Counted from the first letter of the stretch, positions 1 through 7,511 are shown. The stretch is 15,430 bases of DNA from CAYPGT01 sp964512985 (GCA_964512985.1 CAZELI010000039.1:1-15430); one strand, 5' to 3'. Program-made: numbers and translations. Notes: generated by a model from the letters alone, not told the origin.

Positions 1-3000
1 TACCTGCACCAGGAGCTAAGGTCATAGCACCAGTTCCAGTGAAGGTCGTAGAAGCTCCATCCAAAACAATATTAGTATCTGCTATTGAAAGCTCTCCATT
101 AACATCAAACCTAGTTCCAGCATCAGTTATCAATACTCCAGAACTAAAATTATCAGTAGTATTAGAACGTAAGAAGTCTGTCGAATCAAGACCATCTAGT
201 GTAGTAGAATCCACAGCAGGTAAAGCAGACAACGCTTGCCAAGTAGCATTACCACTACCATCAGAGGTAAGTACTTTATTAGCACCTGCGTTCGCTGGAA
301 TTAAAACACTACCATTAAACTTCGCGGTAGAATTGTTTCTAAACAATGCTGTACCGTTTAAAGTAGCATCTTGTAACCATGCGCTATTGAGAGTTGGACT
401 TGTTAAAGTTTTATTCGTGAGAGTTTGAGTATCAGTTGTGCCTACTACAGTGCCTGCCGGTCTAGCTTTAGCTGCCCAACTGACTAAAGCTCCGTTCATC
501 GTTATAGTCGGAGTTGTAGTCTTGTTAGCAATAGAAAGATATACATCACCATTATTCACTTCGGTAACAGTTCCACCGCCACCACCTACTAAAGCTGTCC
601 ATGTCGCATTACCAGCACCATCTGAGGTAAGAAACTTACCAGCACCAGCGTTTGCTGGAATTAAAATACTTCCATTAAACTTCGCGGTAGAATTGTTTCT
701 AAACAATGCTGTACCATTTAAAGTAGGATCTTGTAACCATGCGCTATTGAGAGTTGGACTTGTTAAAGTTTTATTCGTGAGAGTTTGAGTATCAGTAGTA
801 CCTACCACTGTGCCTGCTGGAGCCGTCTTGCCAGCCCAAGTAGTTAGATCTGCATCATAAGCTTGTACATCAGCTCCTATTTCTAAACCTAAGTTGTCTC
901 TTGAAGTAGCAGCACTATTCACATCACTTAAATTATTAGCAGCTAGCAAGACGCCTGTAACATTAGCACCGCTTATAGTCTGCCAAGTAGCAGCACCTGA
1001 ACCATCAGAAGTCAGCACTTTATTAGCACCAGCGTTTGCTGGAATTAAAATACTTCCATTAAACTTCGCGGTAGAATTGTTTCTAAACAATGCTGTACCA
1101 TTTAAAGTAGGATCTTGTAACCATGCGCTATTGAGAGTTGGACTTGTTAAAGTTTTATTCGTGAGGGTTTGAGTATCAGTAGTACCTACCACTGTGCCTG
1201 CTGGAGCCGTCTTGCCAGCCCAAGTAGTTAGATCTGCATCATAAGCTTGTACATCAGCTCCGATTTCTAACCCTAAGTTGTCTCTTGAAGTAGCAGCATT
1301 GCCCACATCGTTTAAGTTATTAGCAGCTAGCAAGACGCCTGTAACATTACTTCCACTTATAGTCTGCCAAGTTGCAGCACCTGCACCATCAGAGGTAAGA
1401 ACTTTATTAGCACCTGCGTTCGCTGGAATTAAAATACTTCCATTAAATTTCGCGGTAGAATTATTTCTAAATAATGCTGTACCGTTTAACAGAGGGTCTT
1501 GTAACCATGGGCTAGTGAGAGTTTTATTAGTAAGGGTTTGAGTATCAGTAGTACCTACCACTGTGCCTGCTGGAGCCGTCTTGCCAGCCCAAGTAGTTAG
1601 ATCTGCATCATAAGCTTGTACATCAGCTCCGATTTCTAACCCTAAGTTGTCTCTTGAAGTAGCAGCATTGCCCACATCGTTTAAGTTATTAGCAGCTAGC
1701 AAGACGCCTGTAACATTACTTCCACTTATAGTCTGCCAAGTTGCAGCACCTGCACCATCAGAGGTAAGAACTTTATTAGCACCTGCGTTCGCTGGAATTA
1801 AAACACTACCGTTAAACTTCGCTGTAGAATTGTTTCTAAATAATGCTGTACCGTTTAATAGTGGGTCTTGTAACCATGGACTAGTGAGAGTTTTATTAGT
1901 GAGGGTTTGAGTATCAGTAGTACCTACTACTATACCTGCGGGTCTAGCTTTAGCTGCCCAACTGACTAAAGCTCCGTTCATTGTTATAGTTGGAGTTGTA
2001 GTCTTGTTACTAATAGAAAGATATACATCACCATTATTTACTTGGGTAACAGTTCCACCGCCACCACCTACTAAAGCTGTCCAGGTCGCATTACCAGCAC
2101 CATCTGAAGTAAGAAACTTACCAGCACCAGCGTTTGCAGGAATTAAAATATTTCCGTTGAACTTTGCCGTAGAATTATTTCTAAATAAAGTCATACCATT
2201 AAGGAAGCCTGACTCTAAGGTAGCCTCAGTAAGACTAAATCCGTTAACATTGATATTCTGGGTAGCAATATGATTTCCTAAATTATCACCAGCACCAATG
2301 GGTCCTTGCGCGCCTTGCGGTCCAGGTATGCCTTGTAAGCCACGAGGACCTTCTGGTCCAATAGCTCCTTCTCCTAAAGCTACTTTTTCGCGAGTACCAT
2401 CTATAGTGAAATATAAATCAGAACCGTCAAACTCTAAAGCACCATTAGGAGGAGGGGCTGCTAAAGTACCAGGATCAATAATCACACTTGGAGTAGTTCC
2501 ATCGCCGCCTCTTACATGTAAGAAGCCATCGGCTGGATCCACACCAATACCTACCTTACCATCAAGACCAACCACTACGGTAGTATTAGAATTAGTAGGT
2601 CCAAAAGTAAACTGATTATCAAACGGGTCATAGGAAAAAGTACCAAAATCTTGAGCATTAGGTCCTATCTTAATAGTTGAAACTGAGAGAGTATCTCCAA
2701 ATGCGACATGACCCTGACCACTATCGTCTTTTTTACCACGCTTAATACTTCTGCCTAGAAACTTAAACTGTGAGCGCGGCACAGGAATAGTAACCTTATA
2801 TAATCCTTCTTCACTTTTAACAATTCTGGTGCTGATTTGTTTTTGGGGTTTAGCTTCAAAAGTAACTCTGTCGAATAAATAATCCAACTGACAATCATCA
2901 AAGTTAGTGTAATCACATTCTGCTGAGTCTAAATTAATACCAGCACCACCTGTAACTTGTGAATCTAAATGTGTCGCCGATAATTCAGTAGAGTAAGTAT

Positions 3001-3454
3001 TAATTAAATTACCCTCAGTATCAAAAACATCAAACTCCACTTGCTTAGTTGGAGCAGCGAAATATCCTGCAGCAATACTTACTACACGACTCTTCTTGGT
3101 GCCTTTAAATATAGTCAGGGTTTGAGATGAAACAAAACGTCTTTCACCGTTAACAATTTCATACATAGAAATTTTAAAACTACTAATTTTTTCTATTGCA
3201 TTGTATATGTTAGATGCTTTAATTCTGATTCTAATATTATTAGTTCTCAGTAAATCAAGATTCAAACTTTTCTTGTGAATATAAACTGTTAATTCAGGAT
3301 CAACTCCTCTAATAAAGCTCATTTCAGCATATCTCTGTTGAGTTGTAACTTGTTCTGTAACGGCCAAGACAGGATTGACATTGCTAAAGAGAAGCCAGAC
3401 GGCAAGCAAAATCAATTTAAATTTTTTGGGTATTAGCCTTGTTTTTGACATCAT
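1..3454 (-). CDS. Secreted phage-tail-fibre-like repeat protein with collagen segment (partial, C-terminus off the left edge)
   Basis: The reading frame is open from the ATG at 3454-3452 to the window edge, giving 1151 codons without a stop. A second in-frame ATG follows immediately. Residues 1-31 look like a signal peptide: a K/R-rich start, a hydrophobic stretch LILLAVWLLF, and a likely cut after VLA. Residues 32 to about 360 are a unique mixed region. Residues 363-389 are nine Gly-X-Y triplets (GPE, GPR, GLQ, GIP, GPQ and so on). After that come at least six modules with the core NGTALFRNNSTAKFNG, then LIPANAGANKVLTSDG and ATW, plus TTDTQTLTNKTLTSP and SRDNLGLEIGADVQAYDADL. Such strings are typical of phage tail fibres and related bacterial surface proteins. 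Near the edge it reads GLDSTDFLRSN, also common in this group. I infer an exported, probably trimeric fibrous adhesin or surface fibre. Many relatives end in a self-cleaving S74 chaperone domain, which would lie left of the window. No phage structural genes are nearby. The start has little Shine-Dalgarno support. Confidence 0.9.
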   Translation of the reverse strand, partial: MMSKTRLIPKKFKLILLAVWLLFSNVNPVLAVTEQVTTQQRYAEMSFIRGVDPELTVYIHKKSLNLDLLRTNNIRIRIKASNIYNAIEKISSFKISMYEIVNGERRFVSSQTLTIFKGTKKSRVVSIAAGYFAAPTKQVEFDVFDTEGNLINTYSTELSATHLDSQVTGGAGINLDSAECDYTNFDDCQLDYLFDRVTFEAKPQKQISTRIVKSEEGLYKVTIPVPRSQFKFLGRSIKRGKKDDSGQGHVAFGDTLSVSTIKIGPNAQDFGTFSYDPFDNQFTFGPTNSNTTVVVGLDGKVGIGVDPADGFLHVRGGDGTTPSVIIDPGTLAAPPPNGALEFDGSDLYFTIDGTREKVALGEGAIGPEGPRGLQGIPGPQGAQGPIGAGDNLGNHIATQNINVNGFSLTEATLESGFLNGMTLFRNNSTAKFNGNILIPANAGAGKFLTSDGAGNATWTALVGGGGGTVTQVNNGDVYLSISNKTTTPTITMNGALVSWAAKARPAGIVVGTTDTQTLTNKTLTSPWLQDPLLNGTALFRNNSTAKFNGSVLIPANAGANKVLTSDGAGAATWQTISGSNVTGVLLAANNLNDVGNAATSRDNLGLEIGADVQAYDADLTTWAGKTAPAGTVVGTTDTQTLTNKTLTSPWLQDPLLNGTALFRNNSTAKFNGSILIPANAGANKVLTSDGAGAATWQTISGSNVTGVLLAANNLNDVGNAATSRDNLGLEIGADVQAYDADLTTWAGKTAPAGTVVGTTDTQTLTNKTLTSPTLNSAWLQDPTLNGTALFRNNSTAKFNGSILIPANAGANKVLTSDGSGAATWQTISGANVTGVLLAANNLSDVNSAATSRDNLGLEIGADVQAYDADLTTWAGKTAPAGTVVGTTDTQTLTNKTLTSPTLNSAWLQDPTLNGTALFRNNSTAKFNGSILIPANAGAGKFLTSDGAGNATWTALVGGGGGTVTEVNNGDVYLSIANKTTTPTITMNGALVSWAAKARPAGTVVGTTDTQTLTNKTLTSPTLNSAWLQDATLNGTALFRNNSTAKFNGSVLIPANAGANKVLTSDGSGNATWQALSALPAVDSTTLDGLDSTDFLRSNTTDNFSSGVLITDAGTRFDVNGELSIADTNIVLDGASTTFTGTGAMTLAPGAG
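225..2230 (-). repeat. Tandem in-frame coding repeats (six copies of a fibre module)
   Basis: A landmark inside each module, encoding TAKFNG, recurs at plus-strand positions 321, 681, 1065, 1449, 1818 and 2163. The spacings are 360, 384, 384, 369 and 345 bases, all multiples of three. Two module types alternate: one carrying SRDNLGLEIGADVQAYDADL (copies around 800-1800) and one carrying a Gly-rich VGGGGTVTQVNNGDVYLSI segment (around 520-600 and 2000-2080). Bases 1164-1434 and 1533-1803 are identical by eye over 271 bases. Bases 641-877 and 1025-1261 differ at one position. Such identity points to recent duplication or ongoing recombination rather than selection on protein alone. Confidence 0.92.
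2288..2368 (-). other. Collagen-like Gly-X-Y segment within the fibre gene
   Basis: It encodes residues 363-389 of the fibre protein as nine uninterrupted Gly-X-Y triplets, several with Pro at X or Y (GPE, GPR, GIP, GPQ, GPI). Collagen-like triplets in bacterial and phage fibres form short triple helices that hold trimers in register. It sits exactly between the unique N-terminal region and the first tail-fibre module, as expected for a trimer stalk. Confidence 0.85.
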
Positions 3455-3468
3455 TAAGGATTATTAAG

Positions 3469-3484
3469 AATGGTAGATACCATT
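3469..3484. promoter_or_regulatory. Operator-like palindrome in the leader of the fibre gene
   Basis: AATGGTA-GA-TACCATT is a perfect inverted repeat with 7-base arms and a 2-base centre. It lies between the predicted -10 box (3487-3492) and the start codon (3454) of the fibre gene, over the expected transcription start. A repressor bound here could block initiation. No cognate regulator is identifiable in the window. Confidence 0.45.
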
Positions 3485-3486
3485 AG

Positions 3487-3515
3487 GCTATATTCATCTT
3501 TCACAAAGAAATCAA
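3487..3515 (-). promoter_or_regulatory. Predicted sigma70-type promoter for the fibre gene
   Basis: On the minus strand, TTGATT (3515-3510) is followed after exactly 17 bases by TATAGC (3492-3487). Each hexamer matches consensus at four of six bases. The leader to the ATG at 3454 would be about 26 bases. Confidence 0.45.
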
Positions 3516-3532
3516 GAATAACCCTAAGTAAA

Positions 3533-3727
3533 TCAGGGGATAGCTGGAGTAAAAGTACTAGAATTGAAAGGACAGTTTTAGTTAAGAATCCCCTGAAAAC
3601 ACGTTTTTTACCCGTAAAAGAGAGGATTTTACAAAAAACCTGCTATAAATTCAAAAATTCCTCTAGATTAAAAGATATAGTCTATATAAGCTATTTTTTA
3701 TTAGAGTTTATAAAATATACTTAAACC
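3533..3727. other. Leader region upstream of ileS, AT-rich, with a wide inverted repeat
   Basis: TCAGGGGA (3533-3540) is perfectly complemented by TCCCCTGA (3589-3596), with a 48-base interior holding a small AGTA/TACT hairpin. From 3640 to the ileS start the sequence is very AT-rich, with several TATA-like boxes (TATAGT 3676-3681, TATAAG 3685-3690, TATAAA 3709-3714), none paired with a convincing -35 box. The last lies so close to the ATG that a leaderless or very short-leader transcript is possible. I see no T-box features. Confidence 0.3.
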
Positions 3728-6700
3728 ATGACCAATCCCAGCATAGAAACCCCTAATAACGATCTAGAGAACAGATATAAGGACACTATTGATCTACCTC
3801 AAACTGAGTTTCCAATGCGTGGCAATGGAGCAGTGCGAGAACCTGAGTTTCAGAAGAAATGGGATGAGAATAAGGTCTACGAAAAGATCCTAGAACTACG
3901 AAGTAAAGAATCTGCAAAGCTCTTTGTACTGCATGATGGACCTCCATATCTTAGCTCCGACAAGATTCATATAGGAACAGCTTTAAACAAAATTCTTAAA
4001 GACATAGTTATCAAATACAAAAACCAAAACGGCTTCAAAGCCCCTTATGTACCAGGTTATGACAGTCATGGCTTACCAATAGAAAATGCTGTAGTGAAGG
4101 ATATCAAAGGTGGTAGAAACTCTATTAGTGTCATAGAACTAAGAGATAGATGTAAGGATTTTGCGCTAAATAATCTAAAGGGTCAGGAAGCTAAGTTCCG
4201 TAGGTTAGGCGTACTGGGCGATTGGGAGCATCCTTACGTTACCCTAGATCCGGCATTCGAAGCTGAACAGATTAGACTCTTTGGGGAGATGTCAGCGAAA
4301 GGTCATATTTATAGAGGGCTTAAAACTGTCTACTGGAGCTATGGAGCAGAGACTGCGCTCGCTGACGCTGAAGTAGAATATAACGAAGAGCATGTTTCTC
4401 AAGCTATATATGTAGGCTTCAAAGTAGATCCTAAAACTATCCCAGCTAATTTCAAATATGCTGGTGAATTAGCCAATACTAAAGTAGTAATCTGGACTAC
4501 TACTCCATGGACTATTCCAGGGAACCTTGCAATCTGCTTAAATAAAGAGTTTGACTATGTTATAGCAGAGAGCCAAGAACATGGAAAGATCCTTGTCGCT
4601 AAAGATCTAGTAGAGAATGTTGCGAAAGATTGCAAGCTTGAATTAAAAGTAGTTACAGAAACATTCAAAGGGAAAGAGCTAGAGGGGTTAATAGCGATAC
4701 ATCCACTTTACCAGAGACCATCACCAATTATATTTGGAGAGCATGTAACCATAGACGCTGGTACTGGCAACGTACACACAGCTCCAGGACATGGACATGA
4801 GGACTTCCAGATAGGTCAACAATACGGACTACAGATACTTTGTCCAGTAGATGGACGCGGAGTCTATACTAGTGAAGCTGGAACTTATGAGTTCAAAGAT
4901 TTAAGTATTCTTGATAAAGCCAAAGCTCGCAATGACAGTCTTAAAGCCAAACTTGAGAATTTAAATTATCAAGGTGGCAAGCTTAACTTCAATGGTTTCC
5001 ATGTAATTAAGCAAGGTAATGATTTAATGATCGCAGCATTATTCGACGCTGGAGCAATGCTTGGCTTAAACAGGCTTGTACACAGCTATCCATACTGCTG
5101 GCGCTCTAAGACACCTCTACTATATAGAGCTACAGAACAGTGGTTTGCTAGCGTAGATGGCTTCCGTGATGCAGCTCTTAAGGCTATAGATGGAGTAGAG
5201 TGGATTCCAGAACGTGGTCGTAATCGTATACGAACTATGGTTGCCGAGCGTGGCGACTGGTGTATCTCTCGCCAGCGTACTTGGGGAGTACCTATTCCTG
5301 CTATCTATGACATGTCAGACCTTAATGTTCAAGGCAATCCTAAAGCTATCCTTGATCCAGATGTCATCGAGCATGTAGCAAAGATTTTTGCTGTAGAAGG
5401 TTCCAATGCTTGGTATGCTAAGCCACTTGAAGAGTTGCTTCCAGATAGCTTTTTGAAAAAACATAAGCCAGAAACACTGCGCCGAGAAACTGACACCATG
5501 GACGTCTGGTTTGACTCAGGATCAACACATCGCACTGTAGTACAACAACGTAAGGACCTATGTCCAGACGGCAAGTTTAAACCAGTAGATCTTTACCTAG
5601 AAGGTTCCGATCAACATCGTGGCTGGTTCCAATCAAGCTTACTGACATCTGTTGCGACTAATGGCATAGCTCCTTACAAGTCAGTCCTCACACATGGTTT
5701 CGTGGTGGACGAGAAGGGACGTAAGATGTCCAAGTCTGAGGGTAATGTAGTAGATCCAGATGATGTCATTAAAGAATATGGCGCAGATATACTCAGGCTC
5801 TGGGTTGCAAGCGTAGATTACTCTGTAGAGATCAAGATCGGTGCTAGTATGTTCAAGCAACTTTCCGATATCTACCGTAACTTTCGTAATACTTCGCGTT
5901 ATATGCTGGGTAGCTTGAATGACTTCAATCCAAGTACAGATACAGTCGCCTACGAGGATCTATGGCAAATAGATCAACTCATCTTGCATAGATTGCAGGT
6001 CTTAGTAGAGAAGGTTACAGAGTGTTTCGATCACTATCAGTTCTTTAAGTATTATCAACTAATACAAAACTTCTGCTCCGTAGACTTATCGGCGTTTTAC
6101 TTCGATATCATTAAAGATAGGCTTTATACTCACGGCACTAATTCTGTCTCTCGCCGTGCAGCACAGACAGTGCTTGCTGAGCTGCTTTCAGTAACGAACA
6201 GGTTACTAGTACCAGTATTGCCGCACCTAGCTGAGGATATATTCACTTATACACCTGAGGCTATTAAAGCAAGTTATTTAGGGACCCCATTCTTTATGAA
6301 AGATGTAGATCAAGAATCTGCAAGCATACTTCTAAGCAACTGGCCTCGCGCTAGGAAGGAGTATATGAACAGCACTCTCTCTGCTAACTGGGATAAAATT
6401 CTCGAGACTAAAGAACTTGCAAATAAAGAGATAGAAGTTCTACGCGGAGCGAAGGTCATCGGTAAGTCTCTAGAAGCTAGTGTCAGTATTGAAGCTCCAG
6501 CAGAGCTTTATAAGCTACTTAGCAGTATCGAGAAAGAAATTAAGCCTGTATTCATTATTTCTAGCTTTGAGCTGAGTCAAAAACCTGAACTAAAAATCAC
6601 CGCTCATAAATTCGATGGTGTGAAGTGCGTCCGCTGCTGGAAGCTATTCCCTGAGCAGGAGATTAAGGAAGGGATTTGCGGGGTCTGTGCTGAAGCGGTA

Positions 6701-6730
6701 AAGGCTGAATTTACCCTTTCTAAGGAGTAA
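3728..6730 (+). CDS. ileS: Isoleucyl-tRNA synthetase
   Basis: This cytoplasmic class I synthetase charges tRNA-Ile with isoleucine using ATP and edits mischarged valine. The 1000 residues include FPMRGN near residue 28, the HDGPP nucleotide-site region followed by a variant signature H81-I82-G83-T84 (normally HIGH), CP1 editing-domain motifs TTTPWT (257-262) and APGHGHED with D359 as the likely editing aspartate, the KMSKS loop at 666-670, the WFDSGSTH and EGSDQHRGWFQSS blocks, an anticodon-binding helical domain, and a C-terminal zinc site with C967/C970 and C984/C987. It is somewhat longer than typical bacterial IleRS, partly from a polar extension of roughly 15 residues before the conserved LPQTEFPMRG. 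The start ATG has no Shine-Dalgarno sequence. An intrinsic terminator follows 10 bases after the stop, so it appears to be a single-gene unit. The Thr at the last HIGH position is the one unusual key residue; everything else looks functional. Confidence 0.97.
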   Translation: MTNPSIETPNNDLENRYKDTIDLPQTEFPMRGNGAVREPEFQKKWDENKVYEKILELRSKESAKLFVLHDGPPYLSSDKIHIGTALNKILKDIVIKYKNQNGFKAPYVPGYDSHGLPIENAVVKDIKGGRNSISVIELRDRCKDFALNNLKGQEAKFRRLGVLGDWEHPYVTLDPAFEAEQIRLFGEMSAKGHIYRGLKTVYWSYGAETALADAEVEYNEEHVSQAIYVGFKVDPKTIPANFKYAGELANTKVVIWTTTPWTIPGNLAICLNKEFDYVIAESQEHGKILVAKDLVENVAKDCKLELKVVTETFKGKELEGLIAIHPLYQRPSPIIFGEHVTIDAGTGNVHTAPGHGHEDFQIGQQYGLQILCPVDGRGVYTSEAGTYEFKDLSILDKAKARNDSLKAKLENLNYQGGKLNFNGFHVIKQGNDLMIAALFDAGAMLGLNRLVHSYPYCWRSKTPLLYRATEQWFASVDGFRDAALKAIDGVEWIPERGRNRIRTMVAERGDWCISRQRTWGVPIPAIYDMSDLNVQGNPKAILDPDVIEHVAKIFAVEGSNAWYAKPLEELLPDSFLKKHKPETLRRETDTMDVWFDSGSTHRTVVQQRKDLCPDGKFKPVDLYLEGSDQHRGWFQSSLLTSVATNGIAPYKSVLTHGFVVDEKGRKMSKSEGNVVDPDDVIKEYGADILRLWVASVDYSVEIKIGASMFKQLSDIYRNFRNTSRYMLGSLNDFNPSTDTVAYEDLWQIDQLILHRLQVLVEKVTECFDHYQFFKYYQLIQNFCSVDLSAFYFDIIKDRLYTHGTNSVSRRAAQTVLAELLSVTNRLLVPVLPHLAEDIFTYTPEAIKASYLGTPFFMKDVDQESASILLSNWPRARKEYMNSTLSANWDKILETKELANKEIEVLRGAKVIGKSLEASVSIEAPAELYKLLSSIEKEIKPVFIISSFELSQKPELKITAHKFDGVKCVRCWKLFPEQEIKEGICGVCAEAVKAEFTLSKE

Positions 6731-6740
6731 ATTTAGTTTG

Positions 6741-6768
6741 AAAATACCCTTTGCAAAGGGTATTTTTT
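6741..6768 (+). terminator. Rho-independent terminator of ileS
   Basis: AAAATACCCTTT, centre GC, AAAGGGTATTTT is a perfect inverted repeat (6741-6766), and the T tract runs from 6763 to 6768. It begins 10 bases after the ileS stop. On the minus strand the T run is shorter (four), so it may also weakly stop transcripts coming from the 58-residue gene. Confidence 0.9.
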
Positions 6769-6828
6769 AGCAAGTTAGCTTGCTAAAACTACTATAAATT
6801 AGGTTTTTAACAAGTGTACTTGCTAAAA
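6765..6828. repeat. Two matching 24-base stem-loops
   Basis: At 6765-6788 TTTTAGCAAG and CTTGCTAAAA form perfect 10-base arms around TTAG. At 6805-6828 TTTTAACAAG and CTTGCTAAAA flank TGTA. The two are 40 bases apart, start to start. The single arm change in the second copy gives an A-C mismatch in plus-strand RNA but a G-U pair in minus-strand RNA, so folding is kept only in the minus transcript, downstream of the 58-residue gene. Their role is unknown; the downstream sequences are not U-rich terminators. Confidence 0.6.
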
Positions 6829-6887
6829 CGGAAACTCAGTGTATCTTTCATCTTGAATAGCTTCCACCACTTTAGCTTGTTATGCGT

Positions 6888-7064
6888 TTAACTAGGACTT
6901 CTATGCATTTGTTTTGCAGCATGTGGTGCAGGAACTTTATTTGCTGTATCTGTGGCTTTATTATTAGTTTCTGTAATTTTGAACTCTTCACGAGATTTTT
7001 CGCCGTGCCCTCCACCAGCACGTTCTTGACTCTTGAACACTAATACTCTAACTGGCTCTGACAT
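6888..7064 (-). CDS. Small hypothetical protein, 58 residues
   Basis: The ATG at 7064-7062 opens a 58-codon frame ending in TAA at 6890-6888. The product begins MSEPVRVLVFKSQERAGGG, continues with HGEKSREEF, and ends in a Lys/Thr/Asn/Ala-rich, probably unstructured tail (NKATDTANK, then PAPHAAKQMHRSPS). It has no membrane segment, signal peptide or cysteine. The composition looks protein-like and codon use resembles its neighbours. It lies 66 bases downstream of the toxin gene on the same strand. A TATAAT box lies 25 bases before the ATG, with no Shine-Dalgarno sequence. I do not recognise a family; it might be a spurious frame. Confidence 0.5.
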   Translation of the reverse strand: MSEPVRVLVFKSQERAGGGHGEKSREEFKITETNNKATDTANKVPAPHAAKQMHRSPS

Positions 7065-7088
7065 AATTTAATATTAGCACAAATATAC

Positions 7089-7094
7089 ATTATA
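7089..7094 (-). promoter_or_regulatory. Possible -10 box for the 58-residue gene
   Basis: The minus strand reads TATAAT here, 24 bases before the ATG at 7064, in an AT-rich gap. No acceptable -35 hexamer lies at 16-18 bases. If real, the small gene can be transcribed apart from the toxin-antitoxin pair. Confidence 0.3.
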
Positions 7095-7130
7095 TTAATA
7101 AAAATTACAGCCCACTTTAATCACAACGGA

Positions 7131-7511
7131 CTAATCCCCGATCACACTACTCACTGCCTTAATACAAGCCTTACGGTCACGCAATCCTAAAACGCCGATC
7201 TTCTTTCTAATTATACGATTATCGATAGTAAACATTTTCATACGAACTATAGAAGCAGCATCTAGACCAGTACTCACTAAGTCTGAAATATTCACATCAT
7301 TAGTCCAAGTAATATTAGAAGCGGTAGTAATCATCAAGAGTACCGAGTGTCCATTCTTCTCATTGAAACTCTCATTACTAAGAACCAGCGCTGGTCTAGG
7401 CTTAGCCTTATTAATATCTGTAAACGGGAACGGCACTACGACCACATCCCACTTAGAACTTATCCGAAAAGTCCCATCTGCGTTGTTATGCTCGTCCCTC
7501 GGACTGCTCAT
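7131..7511 (-). CDS. MazF/PemK-family toxin (endoribonuclease)
   Basis: Members of this family cut RNA at short sequence motifs and are held inactive by their antitoxin. The sequence shows the family core: KWDVVVVPFPFTD, then KPRPALVLS with the conserved Arg, then GHSVLLMITTAS, and a C-terminal half with DAASIVRMKMFTID and KKIGVLG. I chose the ATG at 7511-7509 (126 residues). An in-frame TTG at 7526-7524 would add five residues and has a GAGG eight bases upstream, so it may be the true start. Either way about 20-25 polar residues precede the point where family members usually begin. No other start codon lies in between. It follows the AbrB-type antitoxin gene in the same orientation, the usual antitoxin-first order. 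No inactivating change is visible. Confidence 0.88.
   Translation of the reverse strand: MSSPRDEHNNADGTFRISSKWDVVVVPFPFTDINKAKPRPALVLSNESFNEKNGHSVLLMITTASNITWTNDVNISDLVSTGLDAASIVRMKMFTIDNRIIRKKIGVLGLRDRKACIKAVSSVIGD

Noticed and set aside
225..2230. Regularly spaced repeats as a CRISPR array
   Set aside because: Spacing is 345-384 bases, the repeats are long, and everything lies in one open frame with multiples of three.
39..2615. Series of plus-strand open frames, several nearly identical (about 87-129 residues each)
   Set aside because: They are antisense shadows of the minus-strand repeat gene. They repeat because the real gene repeats, whereas the minus frame is continuously open and shows recognisable fibre motifs.
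1..3454. Prophage region
   Set aside because: Only the fibre-like gene is phage-flavoured. It has a signal peptide and its neighbour is ileS; no capsid, terminase, integrase or att site was seen.
3470..3724. 84-residue plus-strand open frame ending just before ileS
   Set aside because: Composition is random and basic, there is no Shine-Dalgarno sequence, and it overlaps the predicted fibre promoter and palindrome. It is better read as intergenic.
3455..3727. T-box riboswitch upstream of ileS
   Set aside because: No T-box consensus, specifier loop or antiterminator/terminator pair was found.
5329..5574. 81-residue minus-strand frame within ileS
   Set aside because: It lies entirely opposite conserved IleRS sequence and is a shadow.
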